NCBI RefSeq assembly: GCF_002803515.1
Contig: NZ_PHQX01000001.1
Span: 558,001 to 622,000 of the forward strand
Length of the DNA stretch: 64,000 bases
Reading direction: 5' to 3'
Origin: Stenotrophomonas lactitubi
Lineage (GTDB): Bacteria > Pseudomonadota > Gammaproteobacteria > Xanthomonadales > Xanthomonadaceae
Both the position numbers and the translations under genes were made by a program. Numbering within the stretch: position 1 is the first letter of the stretch; every line of letters begins with the position of its first letter. Below the pieces are notes generated by a model, which worked only from the letters and a program-made list of their open reading frames with translations, was not told the DNA's origin and searched no databases. This document shows positions 25,179 through 34,106 of this stretch, piece after piece.

Positions 25179-25825
25179 GCGATCGCCTCGCGCGTGGCGA
25201 ACAGCGTATCGCGCGCTTCCAATGCGGCTCCGTCCAGGCGCTTCACCAGCACCTGCCGACTGCGGCCGGCAAGTTCGCGCCAGTTCACCGCGCCGCCATC
25301 GGGCAGGCACAGCTCGCCATCGAGACGATGCGGATGGCGGCTCTCCCATGCCAGCAACTGCGCGATCAGCGCCTCGGCCTGCGCGGCATCGGTCACCTGC
25401 CACAGCAGGTCGATGTCGGAACGCTCATGAACGTAGGGCAGGGCAGTCAGCCATTGCCAGGCGAAGGCGCCGAACACCCGGGCCGGGGCCAGTGCCTGCA
25501 GGTCGTGAAGTGATTCCTGCCATGCCTGCGGCACAACGGCGTCGCCTGCTGCCAGCAGCTCACTCAATGCCGGCGGTGCGTGCATGCGAGCAACGTGGCG
25601 CAACGGCACGCGCAACGACAGGCGATGCTTGCCCTCGGCCGGTGGCAATGGAACGCCCAGTCGCAGGCGCGGATCGGGATCATCCGCTGCACGACGCGCC
25701 ACCACCGCAGGCAGGCCCTGCGCCAACCATGCGGCAAGGCGCGGCTCGTGCGTGGGCACGTCGGCCCGCCAATCGGCATCGGCCGACAGCCAGACCAGCG
25801 TGTGCCGGGCAGGCCGCTCAGGCAT
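25175..25825 (-). CDS. mdcG: phosphoribosyl-dephospho-CoA transferase
   Basis: 216 residues. VPLRHVARMHAPPALSELL and the nucleotidyltransferase-like FAWQWLTALPYVHERSDIDLLWQV (with an Asp pair) match MdcG/CitX-like transferases, which attach the dephospho-CoA prosthetic group to the acyl carrier subunit. Overlaps mdcE by eight bases. Confidence 0.9.
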   Translation of the reverse strand: MPERPARHTLVWLSADADWRADVPTHEPRLAAWLAQGLPAVVARRAADDPDPRLRLGVPLPPAEGKHRLSLRVPLRHVARMHAPPALSELLAAGDAVVPQAWQESLHDLQALAPARVFGAFAWQWLTALPYVHERSDIDLLWQVTDAAQAEALIAQLLAWESRHPHRLDGELCLPDGGAVNWRELAGRSRQVLVKRLDGAALEARDTLFATREAIA

Positions 25826-26528
25826 TGCCCTGGCTCACGGCAATGGCCACCTGCGCAGCCAATGTGCGGCCACCGCGTTCGGCGCCCAGCGCGGCGCGAT
25901 GGTCACCGTCGGCGGGTGCGCGCAGTGCATCCAGCAGGTGACGCGCCAGATCACCATCCCACAGCGATTGCACTGCGCCCATCGCCACATAGTTCTCCAC
26001 GCCCGGCGCGAACACCGGCGAGGTCAGGCTCAGCGCCTGCAGTTTTTCCAGCGGCTGCTTGGTCACCCGTGCCATCGCGCGCAGGTCCATCACCCGCACC
26101 TGTGCATCGGGCAGGGCATGGATGTGGTCGGCCATCAACCCGAACGACAGGAAGCCGCCGCTGACCGACTCGCCATACACCAGCGTGACCAGGCGCGCGC
26201 CACGGCGGCGGGCCAGGTCCAGGGTCTGTGCGAGGTGGGCGAAGTAGCCGTTGATGCCCAGCAGTTCATCGCGGCGCGCCAGCCGCTGGCCGGCGGTATC
26301 GACCAGCATCACGATCGGACGCTGCGGATGTACAGCGGTGCTGGCCAGCACGGTATCGGCCAGCACCAGGGCGTGATCCACGCCCACTTCGATCTTGTCG
26401 GTGGTGCCGATCACCGTCACCTCGCCGTCGTCGGTGGTCGCTGATCCGGTCAGTACCGAATCGTTTACCGCGATTGCGTGGCCACGCGGGAACAGCGCGT
26501 CCAGCAGCGTAGTCAATGGCAGGCTCAT
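25818..26528 (-). CDS. mdcE: malonate decarboxylase gamma subunit
   Basis: 236 residues from ATG 26526-26528. A carboxyltransferase/crotonase-type fold with VIGTTDKIEVGVDHALVLADTVL, PIVMLVDTAGQRLARRDELLGINGYFAHLAQ and RGARLVTLVYGESVSGGFLSFGLMADHIHAL. With MdcD it decarboxylates malonyl bound to MdcC. Overlaps mdcD by four bases and mdcG by eight, so all are read from one mRNA. Confidence 0.92.
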   Translation of the reverse strand: MSLPLTTLLDALFPRGHAIAVNDSVLTGSATTDDGEVTVIGTTDKIEVGVDHALVLADTVLASTAVHPQRPIVMLVDTAGQRLARRDELLGINGYFAHLAQTLDLARRRGARLVTLVYGESVSGGFLSFGLMADHIHALPDAQVRVMDLRAMARVTKQPLEKLQALSLTSPVFAPGVENYVAMGAVQSLWDGDLARHLLDALRAPADGDHRAALGAERGGRTLAAQVAIAVSQGNA

Positions 26529-27433
26529 GGCAGGCTCCGGTGCGCGGTGGCGGCAAGGAAGGCATCGGTTTCCAGCAGCGCCAGGCGTTCTGGATCCGCA
26601 ATGCCCTGGCGCGCCCAGATCTGCAGTCCATCGTTGCAGTCGCCCCATGCTTCCACGCGCGCTTTCAATGCGGCGTGGCGTGCCTGCAGCGCGGCCAGCG
26701 CCGCGTCGGTGTCGGCGCTGGCGGTGTCTGGCTGCAGTGCATCAAAGGCCGCCTGCGCAAAGGCGCTGATCGCATCGGGTACCAGCACCTGCGCCTGGTC
26801 GATCAGGTAGCGGTGCTTGCCGCCGGTTACCCGCCACACCAATGCGCGGTCGCGCGAATCGAATTCCTCCACGCCGCGCACGGTCTCGATCACTTCCGGG
26901 CCAGACAACGACAGCCGCCCCTCCTCGGACATGATCACCGTAGTGCAGCAGCGGGCGACGATGCCCATGCCGCCGAAGGCGCCGTTGCCACTGCCGATCA
27001 GCGCCACTACCGGAACACCGGCTGCACGTGCACCCAGGGTGGCGCGCATGATCTCGGAAATGGCGATCAGGCCGGCGTTGGCTTCATGCAGGCGCACACC
27101 ACCGGTATCGAGCAGCAGCAGCACGCCGTCGGGCCGGGTGGCTGCCGCGCGGCGCAGCAGGCCGGTCAACTTGGCGCCATGCACCTCACCGACACCGCCG
27201 CCCATGAATTCACCCTGCTGCGCGGCCACCAGCACGTGTTTATCGCGCAGGCGTCCTTCGCCGACGACGATGCCATCGTCGAAGGCGGCCGGTTGGTCCA
27301 GCTGCGCCAAGTGCGGGCTGATGGCGCGCTGGGCAGGGCCGAGAAATTCGCGGAACGATCCCGCATCGAGCAGTCCGCCGATGCGCGCGCGGGCATCGGC
27401 TTCGTAATAGCTGCTGCGCTGTGCGAGCGTCAT
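26525..27433 (-). CDS. mdcD: malonate decarboxylase beta subunit
   Basis: 302 residues from ATG 27431-27433. Carboxyltransferase fold: DDGIVVGEGRLRDKHVLVAAQQGEFMGGGVGEVHGAKLTGLLRRA, then LLLLDTGGVRLHEANAGLIAISEIMRA and GNGAFGGMGIVARCCTTVIMSEEGRLSLSGPEVIE. It pairs with MdcE as the decarboxylase proper. Overlaps mdcC by four bases. Confidence 0.93.
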   Translation of the reverse strand: MTLAQRSSYYEADARARIGGLLDAGSFREFLGPAQRAISPHLAQLDQPAAFDDGIVVGEGRLRDKHVLVAAQQGEFMGGGVGEVHGAKLTGLLRRAAATRPDGVLLLLDTGGVRLHEANAGLIAISEIMRATLGARAAGVPVVALIGSGNGAFGGMGIVARCCTTVIMSEEGRLSLSGPEVIETVRGVEEFDSRDRALVWRVTGGKHRYLIDQAQVLVPDAISAFAQAAFDALQPDTASADTDAALAALQARHAALKARVEAWGDCNDGLQIWARQGIADPERLALLETDAFLAATAHRSLP

Positions 27434-27750
27434 GACTGGCCTCCGGCATGCAGGGTCTCTACCGCCTGGTCCAGGCGCAGGCTGACCACGGCCGGTGTGG
27501 CGCCGGCATCGTTTATCGACACACGTACATCGCGTAGGGGGTGACGCTGGGCGAAGTCGGCGATCACCGCCTGCCATACCGTGCCGAAGCCACGCGCGGC
27601 GGTGATGATGCGCACCGTCATCGCACCTTCCAGGTCGGCCGGTTCCAGCAGGATTTCCAGGTTGCCCGAGGCCAGTACGCCCACCAGCACGGCATCGGTG
27701 GGGAAGCGGACAGGCGTCGTGCCGTCGAATCGATAGTCGAGGGTTTCCAT
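27430..27750 (-). CDS. mdcC: malonate decarboxylase acyl carrier (delta) subunit
   Basis: 106 residues. This small protein carries the dephospho-CoA prosthetic group on a Ser; the conserved block VLVGVLASGNLEILLEP places it at Ser28. MdcA charges it with malonate by transfer from acetyl, and MdcDE decarboxylates it. Ten bases separate it from mdcA. Confidence 0.92.
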   Translation of the reverse strand: METLDYRFDGTTPVRFPTDAVLVGVLASGNLEILLEPADLEGAMTVRIITAARGFGTVWQAVIADFAQRHPLRDVRVSINDAGATPAVVSLRLDQAVETLHAGGQS

Positions 27751-27760
27751 GGCGTTCCCC

Positions 27761-29404
27761 TTACCAGTTGCGGAAGCGCTTGGGCGGGTCGTACAGACCG
27801 CCGGACCAGCGCACCAGGTCTTTCACCGAACGCGCGGCAAGAAGATCGCGGCTGGCATCGCGCACGTTGATGCCGAGATCGTCCGGGCGGCGGATCACTC
27901 CGCGGTCGCGCAGGTTTTCCACCATCGCGCGGTCGCGGCCCCTGCCGACGGCGGTGTAGCCGGCCACGCCGCGGATCGCCTGCTCGCGTTCTTCCGGGCT
28001 GCGGCAGAGCAGCAGGTTGGCGATGCCTTCCTCGGTCAGCACATGGCTGACGTCGTCGCCGTAGATCATCACCGGCGGCAGCGGCATGGCTGCGCGTTCG
28101 GCCAGCTCCCAGGCATCCAGTCGGTCGACGAAGGCCGGCGCCATGTGCTCGCGGAAGGTTTCCACCATCTGCACCACCAGCTTGCGCCCACGCGGCATCT
28201 CGCCCGGTCGCGCGGCCTGCTGGCCTGCCTTGATCCAGGCGTCGCTGGCATGGCGACGGCCGCGTGCATCAGAACCCATGTTGGGTGCACCACCAAAGCC
28301 TGCGATGCGGTCGCGCGTTGCGGTGGAGCTGTTGCCCTGCAGGTCGATCTGCAGGGTGGAGCCGATGAACATGTCGCAGGCATACAGTCCTGCAGTCTGC
28401 GAGAACGCACGGTTGGAGCGCATCGAACCGTCGGCGCCGGTGAAGAACACATCCCCGCGCGCGGCGATGTACTTCTCCATGCCCAGTTCCGAGCCGAACG
28501 AGTGCACCGATTTGACGAAGCCCGATTCGATGGCGGGAATCAGCGCCGGGTGTGGATTGAGCGCCCAGTGCTGGCAGATCTTTCCCTTCAGCCCCAGCGA
28601 TTCGGCGTAGGTCGGCAGCAGCAGTTCGATCGCCGCGGTATCGAAGCCGATGCCGTGGTTGAGCCGGTTCACCCCGTACTCGGCGTAGATGCCCTTGATC
28701 GCCATCATCGCCATCAGCACCTGGATCTCGGAGATCTGCGCCGGGTCGCGGGTGAACAGCGGTTCGATGTGGTTCGGGCGCGGCGCCTGCACCACGAAGT
28801 TGACCCAGTCGGCAGGAATGTCGACGCGGGGGAGGGTATCGACGATCTCGTTGACCTGGGCGATGACGATGCCGCCACCGAATGCGGTGGCCTCCACGAT
28901 CACCGGCGTGTCTTCGGTGTTGGGGCCGGTGTAGAGATTGCCGTGGCGGTCGGCGGCCTGCGCCGCGACCAGTGCCACGCGCGGGGTGAGGTCGATGAAG
29001 TAGCGGCCGAACAGTTCCAGGTAGGTGTGGATGGCGCCGATCTGGATGCGGCCCTCGGCCACCAGGTTGGCCAGCCGCACCGACTGCGGCCCGGAGAAGG
29101 AGAAGTCCAGTTTGGAGGCGATGCCGCGCTCGAACACATCCAGGTGCGAGGGCAGCGACAGCACCGACTGCACCATGTGCAGGTCATGCACCCTTGCCGG
29201 ATCGAGGTCGGCCAGCGCCTGGGCGAGGAAGTCGGCCTGCTTCTGGTTGTTGCCTTCCAGGCAGACCTTGTCGCCCGGCTCCAGCAGCGCGTGCAGTAGA
29301 TCGGCGATGTCGCCGGCCGCCACCTCGTGGCCCTTGGCCCATGGCGCGGCGCGCTCCAGCCGCGCCTGGCGGCCCCGCTCCAGCGTGTCCCAGCTCGGGT
29401 TCAT
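27761..29404 (-). CDS. mdcA: malonate decarboxylase alpha subunit (acetyl-S-ACP:malonate ACP transferase)
   Basis: 547 residues from ATG 29402-29404, with GGAAG nine bases upstream. Strong family blocks are seen: KVCLEGNNQKQADFLAQAL near the start, MMAIKGIYAEYGVNRLNHGIGFDTAAIELLLPTYAE, FGSELGMEKYIAARGDVFFTGADGSMRSNRAFSQTAG and GFGGAPNMGSDARGRRHAS. It exchanges acetyl for malonyl on MdcC. First gene of the operon, directly behind the palindrome at 29437. Confidence 0.95.
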   Translation of the reverse strand: MNPSWDTLERGRQARLERAAPWAKGHEVAAGDIADLLHALLEPGDKVCLEGNNQKQADFLAQALADLDPARVHDLHMVQSVLSLPSHLDVFERGIASKLDFSFSGPQSVRLANLVAEGRIQIGAIHTYLELFGRYFIDLTPRVALVAAQAADRHGNLYTGPNTEDTPVIVEATAFGGGIVIAQVNEIVDTLPRVDIPADWVNFVVQAPRPNHIEPLFTRDPAQISEIQVLMAMMAIKGIYAEYGVNRLNHGIGFDTAAIELLLPTYAESLGLKGKICQHWALNPHPALIPAIESGFVKSVHSFGSELGMEKYIAARGDVFFTGADGSMRSNRAFSQTAGLYACDMFIGSTLQIDLQGNSSTATRDRIAGFGGAPNMGSDARGRRHASDAWIKAGQQAARPGEMPRGRKLVVQMVETFREHMAPAFVDRLDAWELAERAAMPLPPVMIYGDDVSHVLTEEGIANLLLCRSPEEREQAIRGVAGYTAVGRGRDRAMVENLRDRGVIRRPDDLGINVRDASRDLLAARSVKDLVRWSGGLYDPPKRFRNW

Positions 29405-29436
29405 CGACGGACTTCCGAATGGCGTTGGAATAATTA

Positions 29437-29452
29437 CGCCATAATTATGGCG
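29437..29452. promoter_or_regulatory. perfect 16-bp palindrome, probable mdc operator
   Basis: CGCCATAATTATGGCG is a perfect palindrome centred about 40 bases upstream of the mdcA start, flanked by another TAATTA (29431-29436). It is AT-rich in a GC-rich genome and lies where the mdcA promoter must be. The GntR protein at 21094 is the likely binder. I found no second copy in front of the carrier or the GntR gene. Confidence 0.65.
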
Positions 29453-29492
29453 AACTGTGCAACCCGCAGCGCAGCAAATCTGACCGCCTGGC

Positions 29493-29635
29493 GTGCCGAC
29501 CAACGGTCGGCACCCACCAAATGGCACCCAGCAAATGGCACCCACCAAAAAGAAGGGCCCGCGCGGAGGCGGGCCCATTCAGGTGGGCCACGACCGTTGG
29601 TCGTGGCGGAGCGTCGGCCGACCAACGGTCGGCAC
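29493..29635. repeat. ACCAACGGTCGG hairpins between the mdc operon and the TonB receptor
   Basis: Three hairpins: GTGCCGACCAACGGTCGGCAC (29493-29513), one at 29589-29606 in the opposite sense (CGACCGTTGGTCG) and one at about 29612-29635. Between the first and second are short repeats of AAATGGCACCCA. The same ACCAACGGTCGG/CCGACCGTTGGT core recurs at 48777 and 62627-62718. Confidence 0.8.
29545..29576 (-). terminator. rho-independent terminator for the TonB receptor gene
   Basis: On the minus strand an 8-bp GC stem (GCGGGCCC/GGGCCCGC arms at 29555-29562 and 29569-29576) is followed by CTTCTTTTTGG. It lies about 80 bases past the receptor stop codon. Confidence 0.7.
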
Positions 29636-29656
29636 CCACCGTTTCCGCTGCGCGCC

Positions 29657-31855
29657 TCAGAACTTCCAGCGCAGGCTGGCCGCCACGAAGCGCGGTTCGC
29701 CGTAGTTGTTGTAGTCCAGGTTGGCCCAGTAGGTCTTGTCCAGCGCGTTGCGCACGCTCAGCGTCGCCGTCCAGTTGTCGCTGATGCGGTAGTTGGCGTT
29801 GAACTGCACCAGCGCATACGCCGGCTGGTTCACCGTCACCGTGGTGCCCACACCCACCGGGTAGGGGATGTTGTAGCCCTGCACCTTGCTCTGCCACTGC
29901 ACGCCACCGCCGATGCTCAGGCGCTCCAGCGCGCCGCGCAGCTGCAGCTGGGTATTGAGCTGCAGCAGGTTCTCGGCCGGATTGGCGTACAGCAGGTCGG
30001 TGGCCGCGCGGGTCACCTTGACGTGGGTATAGCCGGCATTGACCGTCCAGCCCGGCAGGATCTCGCCGTTGACGTCCACTTCCCAGCCACGCGCCTTGGT
30101 GCCGTTGACGCCGATGTAGGCCGAGCTGCCATCGCTCAGCGAGCCTTCCGGCACGCCCATGTCACGCACCGCGTAGTTGTCCTGCTTGGCTTCGAAGATC
30201 GCCGCGTTGGCGGTCAAACGGCCATCAAACCACTGCGTTTTCAGGCCCGCTTCCAGGTTGGAGCCCTGCACTGGCGCCAGCAGGTTCTCGTTGCGGTCCT
30301 TGTAGTTCTGCGGGTTGAAGATCTCGGTGTAGCTGGCATAGGCCGCCACGTTCGGGGTGATGTCGTACACCAGGCCCACGTACGGGGTCACTTCATCGCT
30401 CACCTTGTACGCGCCGCTGGTAGCGGTATAGGCGCCGGCGGCGTTGTAGGCGCGGGTCTGGGTCTGCCAGCGGCTCAGGCGTGCGCCGGCGATCAGCGCC
30501 AGCGGGTCGGCCAGGCGCAGGCGGGTGGCCAGGTAGAAACCGCTCTGCGTGGTCTTGGCCACGCGGCGTGCGCCGGTAAGGGTGTACGTCACTTCGGAGA
30601 TGTCGCCATCCCAGGTGTGCACGTTGGGGATGTAGTAGCAGCGCTCACGGCCACACGTCGCCCAATCGCGCGGGTAGTTCAGCGCCAGGGTATTGGTGGT
30701 GCCTTCCAGGTCGGCCCACTGCGCGCCCAGGGTCACGTCGTGCTCCTGGCCCCACAGGTTGAAGGTGCCGGTCAGGTAGGCGTCGACGTTGCGGCGGGTG
30801 TCTTCCGAATCGCCGGCGGCAGTGCGCAGGTAGATGCCCGCGCCGGTCACCGGGTCGGGATTGCCGGTGCCGTACAGGCGCATGTTCTGCACGTTGCCGC
30901 GGGTGTAGGCGGTGTTGATCTTCAGCAGCCAGTTCTCACCGAAGCGCTGTTCCAGGTTGGCGAATACCGTGCTGGTCTCGCGCTGCCAGTAACTCCACTT
31001 CGGTGCCAGGTTGGTCGAGCGCGGCAGATGCGCGAAGTTGCCCTTGCTGTCGAAGAACGGCACGGTGCCCCAGGTCGAACCCACCGGGTTGTTGTCCTGG
31101 GTCTGGTAGCCGACGGTGACCGTGGTGCTGTCGGTCACATCGCCTTCCAGCACGGCCATGCCGGCCATCTTGTTCTCTTTGTAGCGGTCGTAATAGAAAT
31201 CGCGATCGGTGTAGGCGGCGACCACGCGGCTGCGGAAGCGGCCGTCGGCGGTCAGCGGCGCGGTCACGTCCGCCTCCATGCGGCGGTAGTCCCAGCTGCC
31301 GGCACTGACCGAGAACGAGGCGTCGAACTCCTTGCCCGGGCGCTTGCGCAGCAGGTTCACCGTGGCCGACGGCACGCCGGCGCCGCTGAGCAGACCATTG
31401 GCGCCGCGGATCACTTCCACCCGGTCGTAGAAGGCGGTGTCGTATTCCTGGTTGGTCGAGCCGCTGTAGGTGGGGATGCCGTCCACCTGGAAATCGGTGA
31501 TGGCAAAGCCGCGCGCGTAGTACAGCGGGCGCTGGGTGTCATAGAAGGACACGCTGACGCCGGTGACATTGCGCAGCACGTCGTTGAGGCTGAACAACGA
31601 TTCGTCCTGCAGGCGCTGCAGGCCGATCACCGTGGACGACTGCGGCGTTTCCTGCAGGGTGATCGGCAGGCGGGTGGTGCTGGACGGCGGCGCGGACTGC
31701 TCGGCGCGCACGCTTACCCGGTCCAGGGTCTTGGCGTCGGAGGCGTCGGCAGCGACCTCGGCGAACGCCGACGGTGCAACCACGGCGAGGGAGGACAGCA
31801 GGGCAGCCGGCAGCAGCGCACGGCGGGGCAGGCGGGTACGGAGAGTCAGGGACAT
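29657..31855 (-). CDS. TonB-dependent siderophore receptor
   Basis: 732 residues from ATG 31853-31855, with a signal peptide (ALLPAALLSSLAVVAPSAFAEVA). A plug domain follows (RLPITLQETPQSSTVIGLQRLQDESLFSLNDVLRNVTGV, YYARGFAITDFQVDGIP, RVEVIRGANGLLSGAGVPSATVNLLRKRP), then a 22-strand barrel ending in the aromatic terminus AASLRWKF used for outer-membrane assembly. It resembles FpvA/FhuE/FoxA-type ferric siderophore receptors. No siderophore synthesis genes are nearby, so a foreign siderophore may be used. Iron control is suggested by the site at 31974. Confidence 0.92.
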   Translation of the reverse strand: MSLTLRTRLPRRALLPAALLSSLAVVAPSAFAEVAADASDAKTLDRVSVRAEQSAPPSSTTRLPITLQETPQSSTVIGLQRLQDESLFSLNDVLRNVTGVSVSFYDTQRPLYYARGFAITDFQVDGIPTYSGSTNQEYDTAFYDRVEVIRGANGLLSGAGVPSATVNLLRKRPGKEFDASFSVSAGSWDYRRMEADVTAPLTADGRFRSRVVAAYTDRDFYYDRYKENKMAGMAVLEGDVTDSTTVTVGYQTQDNNPVGSTWGTVPFFDSKGNFAHLPRSTNLAPKWSYWQRETSTVFANLEQRFGENWLLKINTAYTRGNVQNMRLYGTGNPDPVTGAGIYLRTAAGDSEDTRRNVDAYLTGTFNLWGQEHDVTLGAQWADLEGTTNTLALNYPRDWATCGRERCYYIPNVHTWDGDISEVTYTLTGARRVAKTTQSGFYLATRLRLADPLALIAGARLSRWQTQTRAYNAAGAYTATSGAYKVSDEVTPYVGLVYDITPNVAAYASYTEIFNPQNYKDRNENLLAPVQGSNLEAGLKTQWFDGRLTANAAIFEAKQDNYAVRDMGVPEGSLSDGSSAYIGVNGTKARGWEVDVNGEILPGWTVNAGYTHVKVTRAATDLLYANPAENLLQLNTQLQLRGALERLSIGGGVQWQSKVQGYNIPYPVGVGTTVTVNQPAYALVQFNANYRISDNWTATLSVRNALDKTYWANLDYNNYGEPRFVAASLRWKF

Positions 31856-31973
31856 GGCGGGCTCGAAGCGTGAAGGCGGGGAAGGGGCGGCAACAGTCGT
31901 CCAGCACCCGGGCGGCGGCTTCGGGCACATCAGGTCCATCTGGGAGCGGCGCGGTCACTGCGCAGGACGCAAA

Positions 31974-31988
31974 TGTAAATAATTCTTA
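31974..31988 (-). promoter_or_regulatory. Fur-box-like site upstream of the TonB receptor
   Basis: A 7-1-7 dyad (TGTAAATAATTCTTA) matches the TGATAAT-n-ATTATCA Fur consensus at 10 of 14 positions. It lies 119 bases upstream of the receptor start in the only AT-rich patch of the region. Iron-dependent repression is a plausible inference. Confidence 0.45.
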
Positions 31989-32047
31989 ACAACATTACAA
32001 TTCGCGTCATTGCGCACGGGTTTGTCGGCGCCTGGCAGGGGCTGGAG

Positions 32048-32145
32048 CGGGGTCGGATCCCGTTGCCCAGGCAACGGGCTCTGACCCCGCCCTCGGCGCT
32101 CAAGCGCGGGTCAGAGTCCTCCCGCACGGGAGGGCTCCGACCCGC
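32048..32145. repeat. two GGGGTCGG/CTCTGACCCC-type hairpins in opposite orientation
   Basis: Copy one (32048-32089) has outer arms GGGGTCGG/CTGACCCC and inner stem CCCGTTGCC/GGCAACGGG. Copy two (32106-32145) is reversed (GCGGGTCAGAG to CTCCGACCCGC) with inner stem CCTCCCG/CGGGAGG. Confidence 0.8.
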
Positions 32146-32160
32146 CGCCGCATAAACGCA

Positions 32161-32184
32161 GACGGCCACCCGAGGGTGGCCGTC
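32161..32184 (-). terminator. GC hairpin downstream of mqo, possible weak terminator
   Basis: GACGGCCACC and GGTGGCCGTC form a 10-bp stem with a 4-base loop, 24 bases past the mqo stop. The following minus-strand sequence (TGCGTTTATG) is only weakly T-rich. Confidence 0.5.
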
Positions 32185-32208
32185 CGTTTGCATCCGTAAA
32201 CCGCAGGC

Positions 32209-33900
32209 TTACAGCGCCTGCAGTTCCTCGTTGGCGTTGCGCTTTTCCTTGGCCGGGGCCGGCGCGGCCGTCGGTGCGAGGGCCGGTGTCGCGCCTGCTT
32301 CCACCGGGACCTCCAGGTAGGGCAGGTGCAGGGTCTGGCTGGTCAGCGTGCGGATCTCGTTGGTCAGCGCGGCACTGTCGTTGAGCTTGCGGCCGTACGA
32401 CGGCACGATCTCGCGCAGGCGGGCTTCCCAACCGGCCTTCATCTGTTCCGGGAAGGCCTTGGCCATCAGGTCGAGCATGATCGGCGGCGAGGTCGAGGCA
32501 CCCGGCGAGGCGCCCAGCAGCGCGGCGAGGGTGTGGTCCTTGTCGGTCACGATCTCGGTACCGAACTGCAGCACCGCGCCCTTCAGCGGATCACGCTTGA
32601 TGATCTGCACGCGCTGGCCAGCGGTGACCAGCTTCCAGTCGCCCGGCTTGGCGTTGGGGAAGTACTTGACCAGTTCGGCCTGGCGATCGGCGTCGTTGAG
32701 GCGCGCCTGGCCCATCAGGTACTGCACCAGGTCCAGGTTGTCCTTGCCCACTTCCAGCATCGGGCCGACGTTGTTGTGGTTGACCGACGAATACAGGTCC
32801 CACCACGAGCCGTGCTTGAGGAACTTGGTGCTGTACAGCGCGAACGGTCCGAACAGGACCACCGGCTTGCCATCCAGCTTGCGCGCATCCAGGTGCGGCA
32901 CCGACATCGGCGGGGAGCCGGTTTCGGCCATGCCGTAGGCCTTCACGCCATGGCGCGAGGTCACGTCCTGGCCCTGGAAGGCGAGGAACTGGCCGCCCAC
33001 CGGGAAGCCGGCGTAGTCCTTCGATTCCGGGATGCCCGACATCTGCAGCAGCTTCAGCGCGGCGCCACCGGCACCGATGAACACGAAGCGGGCGTGGGTG
33101 GTGGATTCGGTGCCGGCCTTGAGATCCTTCACCGTCACGTTCCAGCTCTTGTCCGCGTTCTGCCGCAGGGCGCTGACCTCATGGTTGAGGTGCAGGCCGA
33201 AGTTCGGGCTGTGCAGCAGGCCGGCGGTCAGCTGGCGGGTGATCACGCCGAAGTTGACGTCGGTGCCCAGCGGCATCCAGGTCGCGGCGACCTTCTGCTT
33301 CGGGTCGCGGCCTTCCATCAACAGCGGTGCCCACTGCTTGATCTGCGCCGGGTCCTCGGAGTACTGCATGCCGTAGAACAGCGGGTTCTTCACCAGCGCC
33401 TGCTGGCGCTTGTGCAGATAGGCGATGTTGTCATCGCCCCAGACGAAGCTCATGTGCGGGGTCGGGTTGATGAAGTCGCTGGGCTGGCTCAGCCGGCCTT
33501 CCTTCACCTGGTGCGACCAGAACTGGCGCGAGACCTCGAACGATTCGGCGATGCCGACCGCGCGCTTGGTCTCGATGCTGCCATCGGGCAGTTCCGGGGT
33601 GTAGTTCAGTTCGGCGAATGCCGAGTGGCCGGTGCCGGCGTTGTTCCAGCCGTCCGAGCTTTCACCGGCGACGCCGTCGAGGCGCTCATAGACCTGGATG
33701 TTCCAGTCCGGCTGCAGTTCCTGCAGGTAGGTGGCCAGGGTGATGCTCATGATGCCGGCGCCGACCAGCACGACATCGACGGGCTTGTCGTTGCTCGCGG
33801 CGGGCACCGAGCGCTTGGTCAGCGGCCAGTACAGGAACAGTGCGGCGACCAGCAACAGCAGCACGAGCAGGGCGAGCAGGGCCTTGCCAAATTTCTTCAT
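32209..33900 (-). CDS. mqo: malate:quinone oxidoreductase
   Basis: 563 residues. FAD-binding start [62 protein letters not shown] is the Mqo signature. An N-terminal hydrophobic segment (about 6-27) should anchor it in the inner membrane. It oxidises malate to oxaloacetate and passes electrons to the quinone pool, serving the TCA cycle. The C-terminus carries an Ala/Pro-rich tail. It appears to be a single-gene transcript. Confidence 0.95.
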   Translation of the reverse strand: MKKFGKALLALLVLLLLVAALFLYWPLTKRSVPAASNDKPVDVVLVGAGIMSITLATYLQELQPDWNIQVYERLDGVAGESSDGWNNAGTGHSAFAELNYTPELPDGSIETKRAVGIAESFEVSRQFWSHQVKEGRLSQPSDFINPTPHMSFVWGDDNIAYLHKRQQALVKNPLFYGMQYSEDPAQIKQWAPLLMEGRDPKQKVAATWMPLGTDVNFGVITRQLTAGLLHSPNFGLHLNHEVSALRQNADKSWNVTVKDLKAGTESTTHARFVFIGAGGAALKLLQMSGIPESKDYAGFPVGGQFLAFQGQDVTSRHGVKAYGMAETGSPPMSVPHLDARKLDGKPVVLFGPFALYSTKFLKHGSWWDLYSSVNHNNVGPMLEVGKDNLDLVQYLMGQARLNDADRQAELVKYFPNAKPGDWKLVTAGQRVQIIKRDPLKGAVLQFGTEIVTDKDHTLAALLGASPGASTSPPIMLDLMAKAFPEQMKAGWEARLREIVPSYGRKLNDSAALTNEIRTLTSQTLHLPYLEVPVEAGATPALAPTAAPAPAKEKRNANEELQAL

Positions 33901-34063
33901 GGGGGCGGAATCGTTGGCGGGGGGAAGGGGTCAGGATGCGCAAGAAGCAGGGAAAGAGCGTGAAGAAACAACGCCTTGCAGCATTCCAGGGGCAATTTTA
34001 ACCGCTTCTGGTCCGATTTTGATGCAACGCAGCATCCGGCCTGCGCGTTCGACCCCATCCCCG

Positions 34064-34088
34064 GTAGCGCCGGGCCATGCCCGGCGGC
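34064..34088 (+). repeat. SMAG-type GTAG palindrome
   Basis: GTAGCGCCGGGCCATGCCCGGCGGC, a single copy between mqo and the GNAT gene, ending 18 bases before the GNAT stop. Confidence 0.8.
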
Positions 34089-34106
34089 TGTTCCCGGCAC
34101 CGCGCG

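Larger units (their letters stand above)
31856..32208. other. 353-bp intergenic region between receptor and mqo
   Basis: Contains, from left to right, the receptor leader, a Fur-box-like site in an AT-rich patch (31970-32010) and two opposed hairpin repeats with the mqo terminator-like stem. The long reading frame crossing it in the receptor frame is an upstream extension without a signal-peptide start. No gene is evident. Confidence 0.7.

Noticed and set aside
29327..31873. 848-codon open frame on the plus strand opposite the TonB receptor
   Set aside because: Antisense shadow: no ribosome site, no recognisable motif, and the minus strand encodes a complete receptor with signal peptide and C-terminal aromatic residue.
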